Assembly (NCBI RefSeq): GCF_036967205.1
Contig: NZ_CP146022.1
Coordinates: 3,534,001-3,598,000, forward strand
Length of the DNA: 64,000 nucleotides
Reading direction: 5' to 3'
Source: Streptomyces sp. Q6
GTDB taxonomy: Bacteria; Actinomycetota; Actinomycetes; Streptomycetales; Streptomycetaceae
Part shown: positions 48,509 to 56,782 of the stretch, piece by piece
Layout of the letters: each line of letters opens with the position of its first letter
Numbering within the stretch: position 1 is the first letter of the stretch
Program-made: the position numbers and the translations under genes
Notes under the pieces: generated by a model
Told to the model about the DNA's origin: nothing
What the model saw: only the letters and a program-made list of their open reading frames with translations
The model's database searches: none

Positions 48509-49477
48509 TTAGTTGATCGCCACCTTCACGATTCCGGTGAGCGCGATCTGCGCGAGGGCGAGGGGGACGAGCGTGGTCCAGGCCAGTTTCTGGAGCTGGT
48601 CCTCGCGCAGGCGGGGGTACGTCACCCGCAGCCAGATCACGACGAAGGCGAGGACCGCCGTCTTCAGCAGGGTCCAGAGCCAGCCGAGGCCGTCGGCGCC
48701 CCACGGGCCGTGCCAGCCGCCCAGGAACAGGACGGTCGTCAGACCGCAGAGCACCACGATGCCCGCGTATTCGGCGAGCAGGAACAGAGCGAAGCGCAGG
48801 CCCGTGTACTCGGTGTACGCGCCGAAGATGATCTCGGAGTCGGCAACGGGCATGTCGAAGGGCGGGCGTTGCAGCTCGGCGAGGCCGGCCACGAAGAAGA
48901 CGATCGCGCCGACGATCTGCCAGGGCAGCCACCACCACTCGAAGGCGCCGAGGATGCCGGGCAGGGAGACCGTGCCGGCGGCCATCGCGACCGAGGCCGC
49001 CGCGAGCAGCATCGGGAGTTCGTACGCGAGGAGCTGTGCCGCCGTGCGCAGACCGCCCAGGAGGGAGAACTTGTTGGCGCTCGCCCAGCCCGCCATCAGC
49101 GAGCCGAGGACGCCGATGCCCATCACCGCGAGCACGAAGAAGACGCCCGCGTCGACGACCACGCCGACCGCGCCGTCGCCGGGGCCGACCGGGATGGCGA
49201 GGAGCACGAGGAGGTACGGCAGCAGGGCCACGGCGGGGGCGAGTTGGAAGACGCGGCGGTCGGCGTCGGCCGGGACCACGTCCTCCTTCTGCGCGAACTT
49301 GACGCCGTCGGCGACGAGTTGGGCCCAGCCGTGGAATCCGCCCGCGTACATCGGGCCGAGCCGGCCCTGCATGTGGGCCATGACCTTGTGCTCGGTCTGG
49401 CCGACGACCAGGGGCAGCACCAGGAAGGCGACGAAGACGAGGACGAGGCGCAGGGCGACGTCGAGCGCGTCGTTCAC
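48509..49477 (-). CDS. nuoH: NADH-quinone oxidoreductase subunit H (second cluster)
   Basis: A 322-residue, eight-helix subunit that forms part of the quinone chamber. Family motifs are GRLGPMYAGGFHGWAQLVAD, AYELPMLLAAASVAMAAGTV and the acidic loop GLAELQRPPFDMPVADSEII with EYTGLRFALFLLAEYA. The GTG 49477 overlaps the nuoC stop. It ends with TAA, rare in this genome. Confidence 0.94.
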   Translation of the reverse strand: MNDALDVALRLVLVFVAFLVLPLVVGQTEHKVMAHMQGRLGPMYAGGFHGWAQLVADGVKFAQKEDVVPADADRRVFQLAPAVALLPYLLVLLAIPVGPGDGAVGVVVDAGVFFVLAVMGIGVLGSLMAGWASANKFSLLGGLRTAAQLLAYELPMLLAAASVAMAAGTVSLPGILGAFEWWWLPWQIVGAIVFFVAGLAELQRPPFDMPVADSEIIFGAYTEYTGLRFALFLLAEYAGIVVLCGLTTVLFLGGWHGPWGADGLGWLWTLLKTAVLAFVVIWLRVTYPRLREDQLQKLAWTTLVPLALAQIALTGIVKVAIN

Positions 49478-50868
49478 TGCGTGCCTCCGTCGGTCGTGTC
49501 GGGGTCGTTCGTCGTATCGGGTTTGCCCGTTGCGTTGGGTTTGCCCGTTGCGTTGGGTTCGTCCGTCGTGGCGGGTTCGCCCGTTGCGTTGGGTTCGTCC
49601 GTCGTGGCGGGTTCGCCCGTTGCGTTGGGTTCGTCCGTCGTGGCGGGTTCGCCCGTCGCGTTGGGTTCGTCCGTCGTGGCGGGTTCGCCCGTCGCGTTGG
49701 GTTCGTCCCTCGCGTGGGGTTCGTCCGTCGTGGCGGGTTCGCTCGTCGGGTCGCGGTCGTCGGGCGCGGGCGCGGGTGCCGGGGCCGGGGCTGGAGCTGG
49801 GGCCGGTTGCGGCGTCGGCTCCGTTTTCCGCTCAGGTTCAGGCTCCGGCTCGGGCGTCTGCGCGGATCCCGGCGTCTGCGCGGATGCGGGTTCCGGCTTC
49901 GCGTTCTCGTCGAACGCCGGCGTGGCGTGGTGCCAAGGGGCGTCACCGGCCCGGCGTTTCGGAGCGGATTCCACGGATCCCACGGATTCCTTCGCCGCTT
50001 CCGCTTCCGGTTCCGGCTGGACCGGCTGCTGGCTGGCCGAGCCCTGCGAGGCGCTGCGCGTGCGCCGCGCCGGTCGCACCGGCCGCTCCCCGCGGGCGCT
50101 TCCGCGGAGGCCCCCGTCGAGCCCGCTTCCGGCACAGCCGGAGCCGAGGCAGCCTGGCTGGCCGACCCCTCGCTCACGGACCGCGTCCGCCGAGCCGGCC
50201 GCTCCCCGTCGCACGACCCGCCGCACCGGCACCGGCGGCACCGGCACCGGCGGCACCAGCCCGTGCCCCCGCGCCGGACGTGCCGGGGCGGGCGGGAGTT
50301 GGCCCTTCAGCGGGCCCCAGTCGTTCGGGTCGGGGACGCCGGGCGGCAGCATCTGACGCCGCTTGGGTCCGCCGTGCTCGGACTCGCCCGGCTCCTTCGC
50401 ACCCGGCCACGCCTTCGCGACGCGCGCCGCGAGTACGAAGTCCTTGCGCAGCGGGTGGCCCTCGAAGCCGTCGGGCAGCAGCAGGGGATCGAGGCCGGGG
50501 TGGTCCGTGAAGTCCACGCCGAACATCTCGTGCGTCTCGCGCTCGTGCCAGGCCGCGCCCGCGTACACGCCGACCGCCGACGCGAGGACCGGCGCCTCGT
50601 GCGGCACCGTCGTGCGCAGCAGCAGCCGGCGTACCGTGCCCGGACCCACGACCGCGACGTGCGCGCACACGCGGAACCCGGTCCCCGGCTCGTCGACGGC
50701 GCTCAGCCAGTCGAAGTACGTGCAGCCCAGCGTCGTACGGGCCGTCTCCAGAGCCGCGGTCCACGAGGCGGCGGGGACGTCGACCGTCAGCAGGTCGTAC
50801 GCCTCCTCGGTCGTGGCGTCGGCGCCGAAGAGTTCCGTCACCGGGCTCGGCAGCCAGGAGCCGCTCAT
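49474..50868 (-). CDS. nuoC: NADH-quinone oxidoreductase subunit C with long repetitive tail
   Basis: A 464-residue protein. Residues about 25-165 are a NuoC (30 kDa) domain with [20 protein letters not shown] and [22 protein letters not shown]. The remaining 300 residues are disordered Pro/Ala/Glu/Thr-rich sequence ending in four 36-bp units that encode [12 protein letters not shown] (49550-49693). In part of the tail (about 50110-50205) another frame reads a second [16 protein letters not shown] segment, which suggests compensating indels. NuoC is not fused to NuoD. The start ATG 50868 follows GGGAGGTACGGC. Confidence 0.85.
   Translation of the reverse strand: MSGSWLPSPVTELFGADATTEEAYDLLTVDVPAASWTAALETARTTLGCTYFDWLSAVDEPGTGFRVCAHVAVVGPGTVRRLLLRTTVPHEAPVLASAVGVYAGAAWHERETHEMFGVDFTDHPGLDPLLLPDGFEGHPLRKDFVLAARVAKAWPGAKEPGESEHGGPKRRQMLPPGVPDPNDWGPLKGQLPPAPARPARGHGLVPPVPVPPVPVRRVVRRGAAGSADAVRERGVGQPGCLGSGCAGSGLDGGLRGSARGERPVRPARRTRSASQGSASQQPVQPEPEAEAAKESVGSVESAPKRRAGDAPWHHATPAFDENAKPEPASAQTPGSAQTPEPEPEPERKTEPTPQPAPAPAPAPAPAPAPDDRDPTSEPATTDEPHARDEPNATGEPATTDEPNATGEPATTDEPNATGEPATTDEPNATGEPATTDEPNATGKPNATGKPDTTNDPDTTDGGTQ
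49550..49693 (-). repeat. Four 36-bp tandem repeats in the nuoC tail
   Basis: Four almost identical 36-bp units encode [12 protein letters not shown] on the minus strand. They differ from each other only at single bases (for example CCCGTT or CCCGTC). Shortened versions continue on both sides. Confidence 0.9.
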
Positions 50869-51485
50869 GCCGTACCTCCCGGCGTGGGCGGCTGCACGAG
50901 CCCGCTGCTCAGCGCCGCCGCCGAGGGCCGGCCCGCCGCCGCGTCGGCGGAGGCGTACCGCTCGCCGAGCGACTCGCGCGCGATCTTCTCCTGGAGCTTG
51001 AGGATGCCCTGGAGCAGCGCCTCGGGCCGGGGCGGGCAGCCGGGTACGTACACGTCGACGGGGATGATCTGGTCGACGCCCTTGGTCACCGAGTACGAGT
51101 CCCAGTACGGGCCGCCGCAGTTGGAGCAGGCGCCGAACGAGATCACGTACTTGGGCTCGGGCATCTGCTCGTACAGGCGCTTCACGGCGGGGGCCATCTT
51201 GTCGGTGACCGTGCCGGAGACGACCATCAGGTCGGCCTGGCGCGGGCCCGGGGCGAAGGGGATGACGCCGAGGCGGATGAAGTCGTGGCGGGCCATGGAC
51301 GCCGCGATGAACTCGATGGCGCAGCAGGCGAGGCCGAAGTTGAAGACCCACAGGCTGTACCGGCGGCCCCAGTTGAGGACCACCTTCATCGGTTCGGGGG
51401 CGAGGCGCGAGAGCACGCCGAGCCGCTTGGGCTCGGGGAGCAGCACGGGTACGGATTCCGAGGAGGTCACGTCACTCACGCCCAT
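50865..51485 (-). CDS. nuoB: NADH-quinone oxidoreductase subunit B (second cluster)
   Basis: A 206-residue subunit that binds the terminal [4Fe-4S] cluster N2. All four cysteines are present: [10 protein letters not shown] (two), [12 protein letters not shown] and [13 protein letters not shown]. The C-terminus has a 30-residue Ala/Pro-rich extension. The start ATG 51485 lies inside nuoA (10-bp overlap); its stop overlaps the nuoC start by 4 bp. Confidence 0.95.
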   Translation of the reverse strand: MGVSDVTSSESVPVLLPEPKRLGVLSRLAPEPMKVVLNWGRRYSLWVFNFGLACCAIEFIAASMARHDFIRLGVIPFAPGPRQADLMVVSGTVTDKMAPAVKRLYEQMPEPKYVISFGACSNCGGPYWDSYSVTKGVDQIIPVDVYVPGCPPRPEALLQGILKLQEKIARESLGERYASADAAAGRPSAAALSSGLVQPPTPGGTA

Positions 51486-51859
51486 GTAAGGACGCCCTTC
51501 TTGTATGCGTACAGCAGGCCCACGGCGAGGAAGCCGAGGAAGATGAACATCTCGACGAGGGTCGCCGCGCCGTATCCCGGCGCGGCGAAGACCGTGGCCC
51601 AGGGGAAGAGGAAGATCGAGTCGACCGCGAAGATCACGTAGAGGAAGGCGTACACGTAGTAGCGGACCTGCGTGTGGGCCCAGCCCTCGCCGACGGGGTC
51701 GACGCCGCACTCGTACGTGAGGAGTTTCTCGGGGGTGGGGACCACCGGGCGCAGCAGCTTCCCCGCGCCGAAGGCGACGGCGACGAAGAGCACGCCGACG
51801 ACGGCGAGCAGGCCGACCACCGAGTACGACCGAAAGTAGTCCGCCGCGATGACGGTCAC
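51476..51859 (-). CDS. nuoA: NADH-quinone oxidoreductase subunit A (second cluster)
   Basis: A 127-residue, three-helix subunit with the family loop [21 protein letters not shown] and the acidic TM2 segment [20 protein letters not shown]. The start is GTG 51859. It is the first gene of a ten-gene operon nuoABCHIJKLMN, with overlapping starts and stops almost throughout. No nuoD, nuoE, nuoF or nuoG occurs anywhere in the window. Confidence 0.94.
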   Translation of the reverse strand: MTVIAADYFRSYSVVGLLAVVGVLFVAVAFGAGKLLRPVVPTPEKLLTYECGVDPVGEGWAHTQVRYYVYAFLYVIFAVDSIFLFPWATVFAAPGYGAATLVEMFIFLGFLAVGLLYAYKKGVLTWA

Positions 51860-51918
51860 GTCTTAGCGCCCCTCGCGTGTTCGTTGATGATTCGTGTTCG
51901 ACGATCTGTACGCACGGG

Positions 51919-51946
51919 AGTCTAGGGCCTGTTAAAGGGACGGTAA
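51919..51946 (-). promoter_or_regulatory. Predicted promoter of the nuoABCHIJKLMN operon
   Basis: TTACCG (51946-51941) and TAGACT (51924-51919) are 16 bp apart on the minus strand, about 55 bp before the nuoA GTG. The other part of the 225-bp divergent gap must hold the kinase promoter. Confidence 0.5.
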
Positions 51947-52084
51947 GCAGCCCGGTACCGCCCGGGTTCGCGGCCGCCGCCCGCGGGTGGCCCTGGTGCC
52001 CCCGGCGGGGTGGGGTTATCCCCCGTTCGTCCCCGGCAGTCCGCCTCATGGCGCCGCGCGGCGCGCGCAGGGCACCCTTTCGAT

Positions 52085-53275
52085 ATGACCGAGCCTCTCG
52101 ACGTCTCCGACGCGCAGCCCGTACTGCCCCGGGCGCGTTTCGCCTATGACGCCCACACCTGGAAGGAGATCGCGTATCTCCTGACCAGCTTCCCGCTCGC
52201 CGTCCTCGGCTTCGTCTACGCGGTGACGGCGCTGTCCCTCGGGGCGGGTCTGACCGTCACCGTGATCGGCCTGCCGCTGATCGCGGTCGCGCTGATGGGC
52301 GCGCGGCTGCTCGGCCGGCTCGAACGGGGGCGGGCGAGGGCGCTGCTCGGGGTGCGGATCGACGAGCCGAGCCCGTTGCCGGTGCGGCGCGGGGACGGTT
52401 TCTTCGGCCGGCTGTGGAACGCGCTGAAGGACCCGGTGGGCTGGCGGGCCATGCTCTACGCGGTGATGCGGCTGCCCTGGGGCATTCTCACCTTCGTCGT
52501 GACGCTGGTCGGGCTCTTCGTGCTGTGGCCGGTGCTGCCGTTCGTGGTGCGCGGGCTGAGCAACGCGGACCGGGCGATGGCACGGGCGCTGCTCTCACCG
52601 TCCGACGAGCTGGAGCGGCGGATCGAGGAACTGGAGTCGGACCGGGGTGTCGTGGTCGACACGGCGGCCGCCGATCTGCGCCGGATCGAGCGGGACCTGC
52701 ACGACGGCGCGCAGGCCCGTCTGGTCAATCTGGCGATGGGGCTCGGCCTCGCGAAGGAGAAGCTTCTGGAGGGCCAGGCCGACGACACGGTCGCGGCGAT
52801 GGTCGACGAGGCGCACGGTGAGGTGAAGCTCGCATTGCAGGAGCTGCGCGATCTGGCCCGCGGCATCCACCCCGCGGTCCTCACCGACCGGGGTCTCGAC
52901 GCGGCGCTCTCCTCGGTGGCCTCGCGCTGCACGGTGCCGGTGAAGGTGACGGCCGATCTGCCCGCGCGGCCCGCCGAGGCGATAGAGGGCATCGCATACT
53001 TCACGGTCTCCGAACTGCTCCAGAACGTCAGCAAGCACAGCGGCGCGCGCTCGGCCTCGGTCGAGGTGTGGCGTTCGGGCGACCGGCTTCTGATCCAGGT
53101 CCAGGACGACGGGCGCGGCGGCGCGAGCCTCGACAAGGGCACCGGTATGGCCGGTCTCGCGGAGCGGCTCGGCGCGGTCGACGGCCTGTTCGTCGTGGAC
53201 TCACCGGAGGGCGGCGGGACGACGGTCACGGCCGAACTGCCCTGGCGCGACCGCACAGCCCAGCGGACCCCTTAG
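52085..53275 (+). CDS. Sensor histidine kinase (NarX/LytS-type) A
   Basis: A 396-residue kinase. The N-terminal half is a sensor region with four membrane helices ([60 protein letters not shown]). The HisKA_3 box is [20 protein letters not shown] with the phosphorylated His near residue 208. The HATPase part has [13 protein letters not shown] (N box) and DDGRGG (G1). It starts at ATG 52085 with a weak RBS. It is a close paralogue of the kinase at 54108; both probably signal to the single response regulator at 55736. Confidence 0.9.
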   Translation: MTEPLDVSDAQPVLPRARFAYDAHTWKEIAYLLTSFPLAVLGFVYAVTALSLGAGLTVTVIGLPLIAVALMGARLLGRLERGRARALLGVRIDEPSPLPVRRGDGFFGRLWNALKDPVGWRAMLYAVMRLPWGILTFVVTLVGLFVLWPVLPFVVRGLSNADRAMARALLSPSDELERRIEELESDRGVVVDTAAADLRRIERDLHDGAQARLVNLAMGLGLAKEKLLEGQADDTVAAMVDEAHGEVKLALQELRDLARGIHPAVLTDRGLDAALSSVASRCTVPVKVTADLPARPAEAIEGIAYFTVSELLQNVSKHSGARSASVEVWRSGDRLLIQVQDDGRGGASLDKGTGMAGLAERLGAVDGLFVVDSPEGGGTTVTAELPWRDRTAQRTP

Positions 53276-54107
53276 GCCGGGGAGGCGTGCCGGACATCCC
53301 GGACCCGGCGATCGCGACGGCCCCGACAGCACCGGCCACTCCGGCGACCCCGCAGGCCCGGCAGCCCCGGCAGCCCCGGCAGCCCCGGCAGCCCCGGCAG
53401 CCCCGGCAGCCCCGGCAGCCCCGGCAGCCCCGGCGATCCTGACAGCTCCGGAGGGCCCGGCAGCTCCGGCAGCCTTGGGGGTCCTGACAGCTCCGGAGGG
53501 CCCGGCGACCCCGTAAAGGCGGCTGCTCCGGCAATCCCGGCGATCCCGTGAAGCCGGCTGCTCCGGCAGTCCCGACGATCCCTGGACCCGGCAGTCCTGC
53601 CAGCTGCGGCGATCCTGATCCGGCAGCTCCGGCGACCCCGCAGACCTGACAGCCCCAGCCACTCCGGCAGATCCGGCGACCCCGCAGACCCGACAACCCC
53701 GGCCACTCCAGCGACCCCGCAGACCCGGCAACCCCGACAGCCCCGACGATCCCGCAGCCCCGGAAGCCCCTACCGCCCAGGCCCCCCACCCACCCCGCTC
53801 GCCCCACCGACCCTGTTCGCCCCACCCATCCCCTTCGCCCCACCCCACCCCATACACCTCACCCACCCCGTACACCCAGCAGCCCCCGACAAGCCCGGCC
53901 GGGCCCAGGGGTAGGGAAAACCCCCGGTCGAAGACGCCGACCCGCCGCATGGCCCGTGCGCCCGCCGCCGAGGACGCTGGAACCAGAACACGGAGACACC
54001 CCGAGGGACCCCGAGCCACCACCCCGAAGCCCCGGAAGCACCCGGAAGCACTCGCAAGCAGCCGCAAGCACCCGCAAGCAGCCCCTGAGCAGAAACGGAC
54101 GACGCCG
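53276..54107. repeat. Collagen-like G/C repeat region between the two kinases
   Basis: An 832-bp stretch without a recognisable gene. The core is seven perfect copies of CCCCGGCAG (53365-53427) surrounded by hundreds of bases of degenerate 9- to 12-bp C/G-rich units. The minus strand is open in two frames that read Gly-Leu-Pro or Gly-Ala-Ala triplets like collagen, and the plus strand reads Gln-Pro-Arg. None has an SD-supported start, and repeat-driven open frames are expected here. A second small repeat (AAGCA-type, 54030-54085) precedes the next kinase. Confidence 0.8.
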
Positions 54108-55460
54108 ATGGCCACGCAGCAGTACGGATACCGCAGCGAGTACTCGTACGACGACGAGCCGCGCCCGAAGCGTGGCCTCGGCCGGTTGCCGGCCGGACTG
54201 CGGGCGCCGGTCGAGGGACGGGCCTGGCGGGAGTTCGGCTATCTCCTGCTGAGCTTCCCGATCGCCGTCATCGGGTTCGTCTGGACCGTGACGATGATGT
54301 CGCTCGGCGCCGGACTGCTCGTCACCTTCATCGGGGTGCCGGTGCTCGCGGCGGGCCTGGCCGGCGCGCGGGGGCTCGGCGCGCTGGAGCGGGCGCGGGC
54401 GCGGACGCTGCTCAAGCTGGACGTCGACGCGCCGCAGCCGCTGCGGCCGCGCGGGAACGGCCCGCTGTCGTGGATGGGCGCGACGCTCAAGAGCGGCGCC
54501 TCCTGGCGGCACCTCGTCTACACGGTGCTGCACTTCCCGTGGGCGACGTTCGCGTTCTCGGTGGCGATCGCCTTCTGGACGACGGGCTGGACCCTGTTCA
54601 CGTATCCGCTGTGGCAGTGGGTCTTCCCGATGTACGCCGGTCAGGCCGGCCTCCAGCTCTACGGCGACGAGGCGCACTCCGTCTACCTGAACAACCCGTT
54701 CGAGATCGCGCTGACCTCGGCGGTCGGCCTGCTGTTCGTGCTGGCGACGCCGTGGGTGCTGCGGGCGCTGACGACGGTGGACCGGGTGATGGTCACCGGG
54801 CTGCTCGGTCCCTCGCGGCTCGACTCGCGTGTGGTGGAGCTGGAGTCGGACCGGGGTGTCGTGGTCGACACGGCCGCCGCCGACCTGCGCCGCATCGAGC
54901 GCGACCTGCACGACGGCGCGCAGGCCCGCCTGGTCAACCTGGCCATGGACCTGGGTCTCGCCAAGGAGAAGCTGACCGAGGACCCGGAGTCGGCGGCGCG
55001 CATGGTGGGCGAGGCGCACGGCGAGGTGAAGACGGCGTTGCAGGAGCTGCGCGACCTGGCCCGCGGCATCCACCCCGCGGTCCTCACCGACCGCGGCCTC
55101 GACGCGGCGCTCTCCTCGGTGGCCTCGCGCTGCACGGTGCCGGTGACGGTCGAGGTCGACCTCACGGAACGCCCGGCCCCCGCCATCGAGGGCATCGCCT
55201 ACTTCACGGTCTCCGAGCTGCTCCAGAACGTGAGCAAGCACAGCCGGGCGACGCGGGCCACCGTCGACGTGTGGCGCACCAAGGACCGTCTGATGCTCCA
55301 GGTGTACGACAACGGGGCGGGCGGCGCGGACGCCTCCGCGGGCAGCGGTCTCGCGGGCCTGGCCGAGCGCCTGGACGCGGTCGACGGCATCCTCCTGGTC
55401 GACTCCCCGGCGGCGGGCCCGACCCGGGTGACGGCGGAACTGCCCTGGCGTCGGGCATGA
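54108..55460 (+). CDS. Sensor histidine kinase (NarX/LytS-type) B
   Basis: A 450-residue kinase starting at ATG 54108 (MATQQYGYRSEYSYDDEPRP). The four-helix sensor module (FGYLLLSFPIAVIGFVWTVT; VLHFPWATFAFSVAIAFWTT) contains an extra extracytoplasmic loop of about 50 residues compared with kinase A. The catalytic part ([56 protein letters not shown]) is nearly identical to kinase A, in places at the DNA level. The two are therefore a tandem duplication with a diverged sensor, followed by the response regulator. Confidence 0.9.
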   Translation: MATQQYGYRSEYSYDDEPRPKRGLGRLPAGLRAPVEGRAWREFGYLLLSFPIAVIGFVWTVTMMSLGAGLLVTFIGVPVLAAGLAGARGLGALERARARTLLKLDVDAPQPLRPRGNGPLSWMGATLKSGASWRHLVYTVLHFPWATFAFSVAIAFWTTGWTLFTYPLWQWVFPMYAGQAGLQLYGDEAHSVYLNNPFEIALTSAVGLLFVLATPWVLRALTTVDRVMVTGLLGPSRLDSRVVELESDRGVVVDTAAADLRRIERDLHDGAQARLVNLAMDLGLAKEKLTEDPESAARMVGEAHGEVKTALQELRDLARGIHPAVLTDRGLDAALSSVASRCTVPVTVEVDLTERPAPAIEGIAYFTVSELLQNVSKHSRATRATVDVWRTKDRLMLQVYDNGAGGADASAGSGLAGLAERLDAVDGILLVDSPAAGPTRVTAELPWRRA

Positions 55461-55735
55461 CCGGACGCTGAACGCCACCAGGCCATTGCCGGCCTCCAGG
55501 GCGTGGACGACGAAGACGCAGGGCGGGGCTGCCGGGGACGGCGGCCCCGCCCCTCCGTGCGCGGGGGCGTGTTCCGGCCAGAAACACGATGTCCGGCCAG
55601 GCATCGGCCCCGTACCGGATGGATCCACCACGATTACCGTCGCGCGGGGGCACCCCGGACGCGATGCTGGAATGCTGGCCCTGTCAGAACCGACCTCCGC
55701 GCCAGGTGCGCGGGGGCGCTGGGGGGCCGAAAAAC

Positions 55736-56407
55736 ATGGAGGACAGGGTGCGGGTGGTCATCGCCGAGGATTCAGTGCTGCTCAGGGAGGGGCTGACCCG
55801 GCTGCTGACCGACCGCGGGCACGAGGTCGTCGCGGGCGTCGGAGACGGGGACGCGCTGGTCAAGACGATCACCGATCTGGGGGCGCAGGACCAGCTCCCC
55901 GACGTGGTCGTCGCGGACGTACGGATGCCGCCCACGCACACGGACGAGGGCGTGCGCGCGGCGGTGCAGCTGCGCGGCCGGTTCCCCGGGCTCGGGGTCC
56001 TGGTCCTTTCGCAGTACGTGGAGGAGCAGTACGCCACCGAGCTGCTCGCGGGGTCCAGCCACGGCGTGGGCTACCTGTTGAAGGACCGGGTCGCCGAGGT
56101 CCGGGAGTTCGTGGACGCGGTGGTGCGGGTCGCGGAGGGCGGCACGGCGCTCGACCCGGAGGTCGTCGCGCAGCTCCTCGGCCGCAGCCGCAAGCAGGAC
56201 GTCCTCGCGAACCTCACCCCGCGCGAGCGCGAGGTGCTCGGCCTGATGGCGGAGGGCCGGACGAACTCGGCGATCGCCCGTCAACTGGTGGTCAGCGACG
56301 GCGCGGTGGAGAAGCACGTGAGCAACATCTTCCTCAAGCTGGGCCTGTCGCCGAGTGACGGGGATCACCGCCGCGTCCTGGCGGTCCTGACCTACCTGAA
56401 CTCCTGA
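55736..56407 (+). CDS. NarL/LuxR-family response regulator
   Basis: A 223-residue regulator. The receiver domain has the acidic pair EDS near residue 12, the phospho-Asp in PDVVVADVRMPPTHTDEG (near residue 60), and LLKDRV with the conserved Lys. The C-terminal LuxR helix-turn-helix is LTPREREVLGLMAEGRTNSA followed by VSDGAVEKHVSNIFLKLGL. The start is ATG 55736 or GTG 55748; neither has an ideal SD. It is the only regulator beside the two kinases. The 275 bp between kinase B and this gene (55461-55735) hold no gene. Confidence 0.92.
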   Translation: MEDRVRVVIAEDSVLLREGLTRLLTDRGHEVVAGVGDGDALVKTITDLGAQDQLPDVVVADVRMPPTHTDEGVRAAVQLRGRFPGLGVLVLSQYVEEQYATELLAGSSHGVGYLLKDRVAEVREFVDAVVRVAEGGTALDPEVVAQLLGRSRKQDVLANLTPREREVLGLMAEGRTNSAIARQLVVSDGAVEKHVSNIFLKLGLSPSDGDHRRVLAVLTYLNS

Positions 56408-56782
56408 AGAACTGACACCCTGTCAGATAATCAGGAGTGACGGACCGGACGGAAGCGGACGCCGGACCTGGCGCCGGCCACTGGACCTGGAACCGCGACC
56501 CGGACCCAGCCGTGGAACCGGAACCGGACCCGGACCCGATGGAGCCAGGACCCAGAAGCACGGGAGCCAGGACCTAGAACTGAGGGACGACTCGGAGCGT
56601 CTTCAAGGAGAAGCCCAGGGGGGCGAGCAAAACATGGCAAAGCGGGACGACAGACCGTCTCATTTCCGCACCCATCATGTGAATGCTCAGAGGAAGGCGA
56701 CCCTTACAGACGTAGGGTGGGCCATGGGAAGGCCGGTGGGACGGGCCCGCCCGAACAGCCGCCTCGAGGGAGGTCCAGTTCA
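56408..56782 (+). other. Intergenic region upstream of korA
   Basis: A 375-bp gap. The first half consists of degenerate GGACCCGGA-like units (56440-56580). The second half holds the korA leader, with a TAGGGT box at 56713-56718 and the SD GGGAGG at 56768-56773. A 50-codon ORF (56634-56786) overlaps the korA start but has poor codon bias and is not called. Confidence 0.5.

Noticed and set aside
53201-54115. A 304-codon Gly-Ala/Gly-Leu-Pro frame on the minus strand resembling collagen
   Set aside because: It is generated by the 9-bp G/C repeat, is also open in a second frame, has no SD-supported start and overlaps the ends of both kinases. I list the DNA repeat instead.
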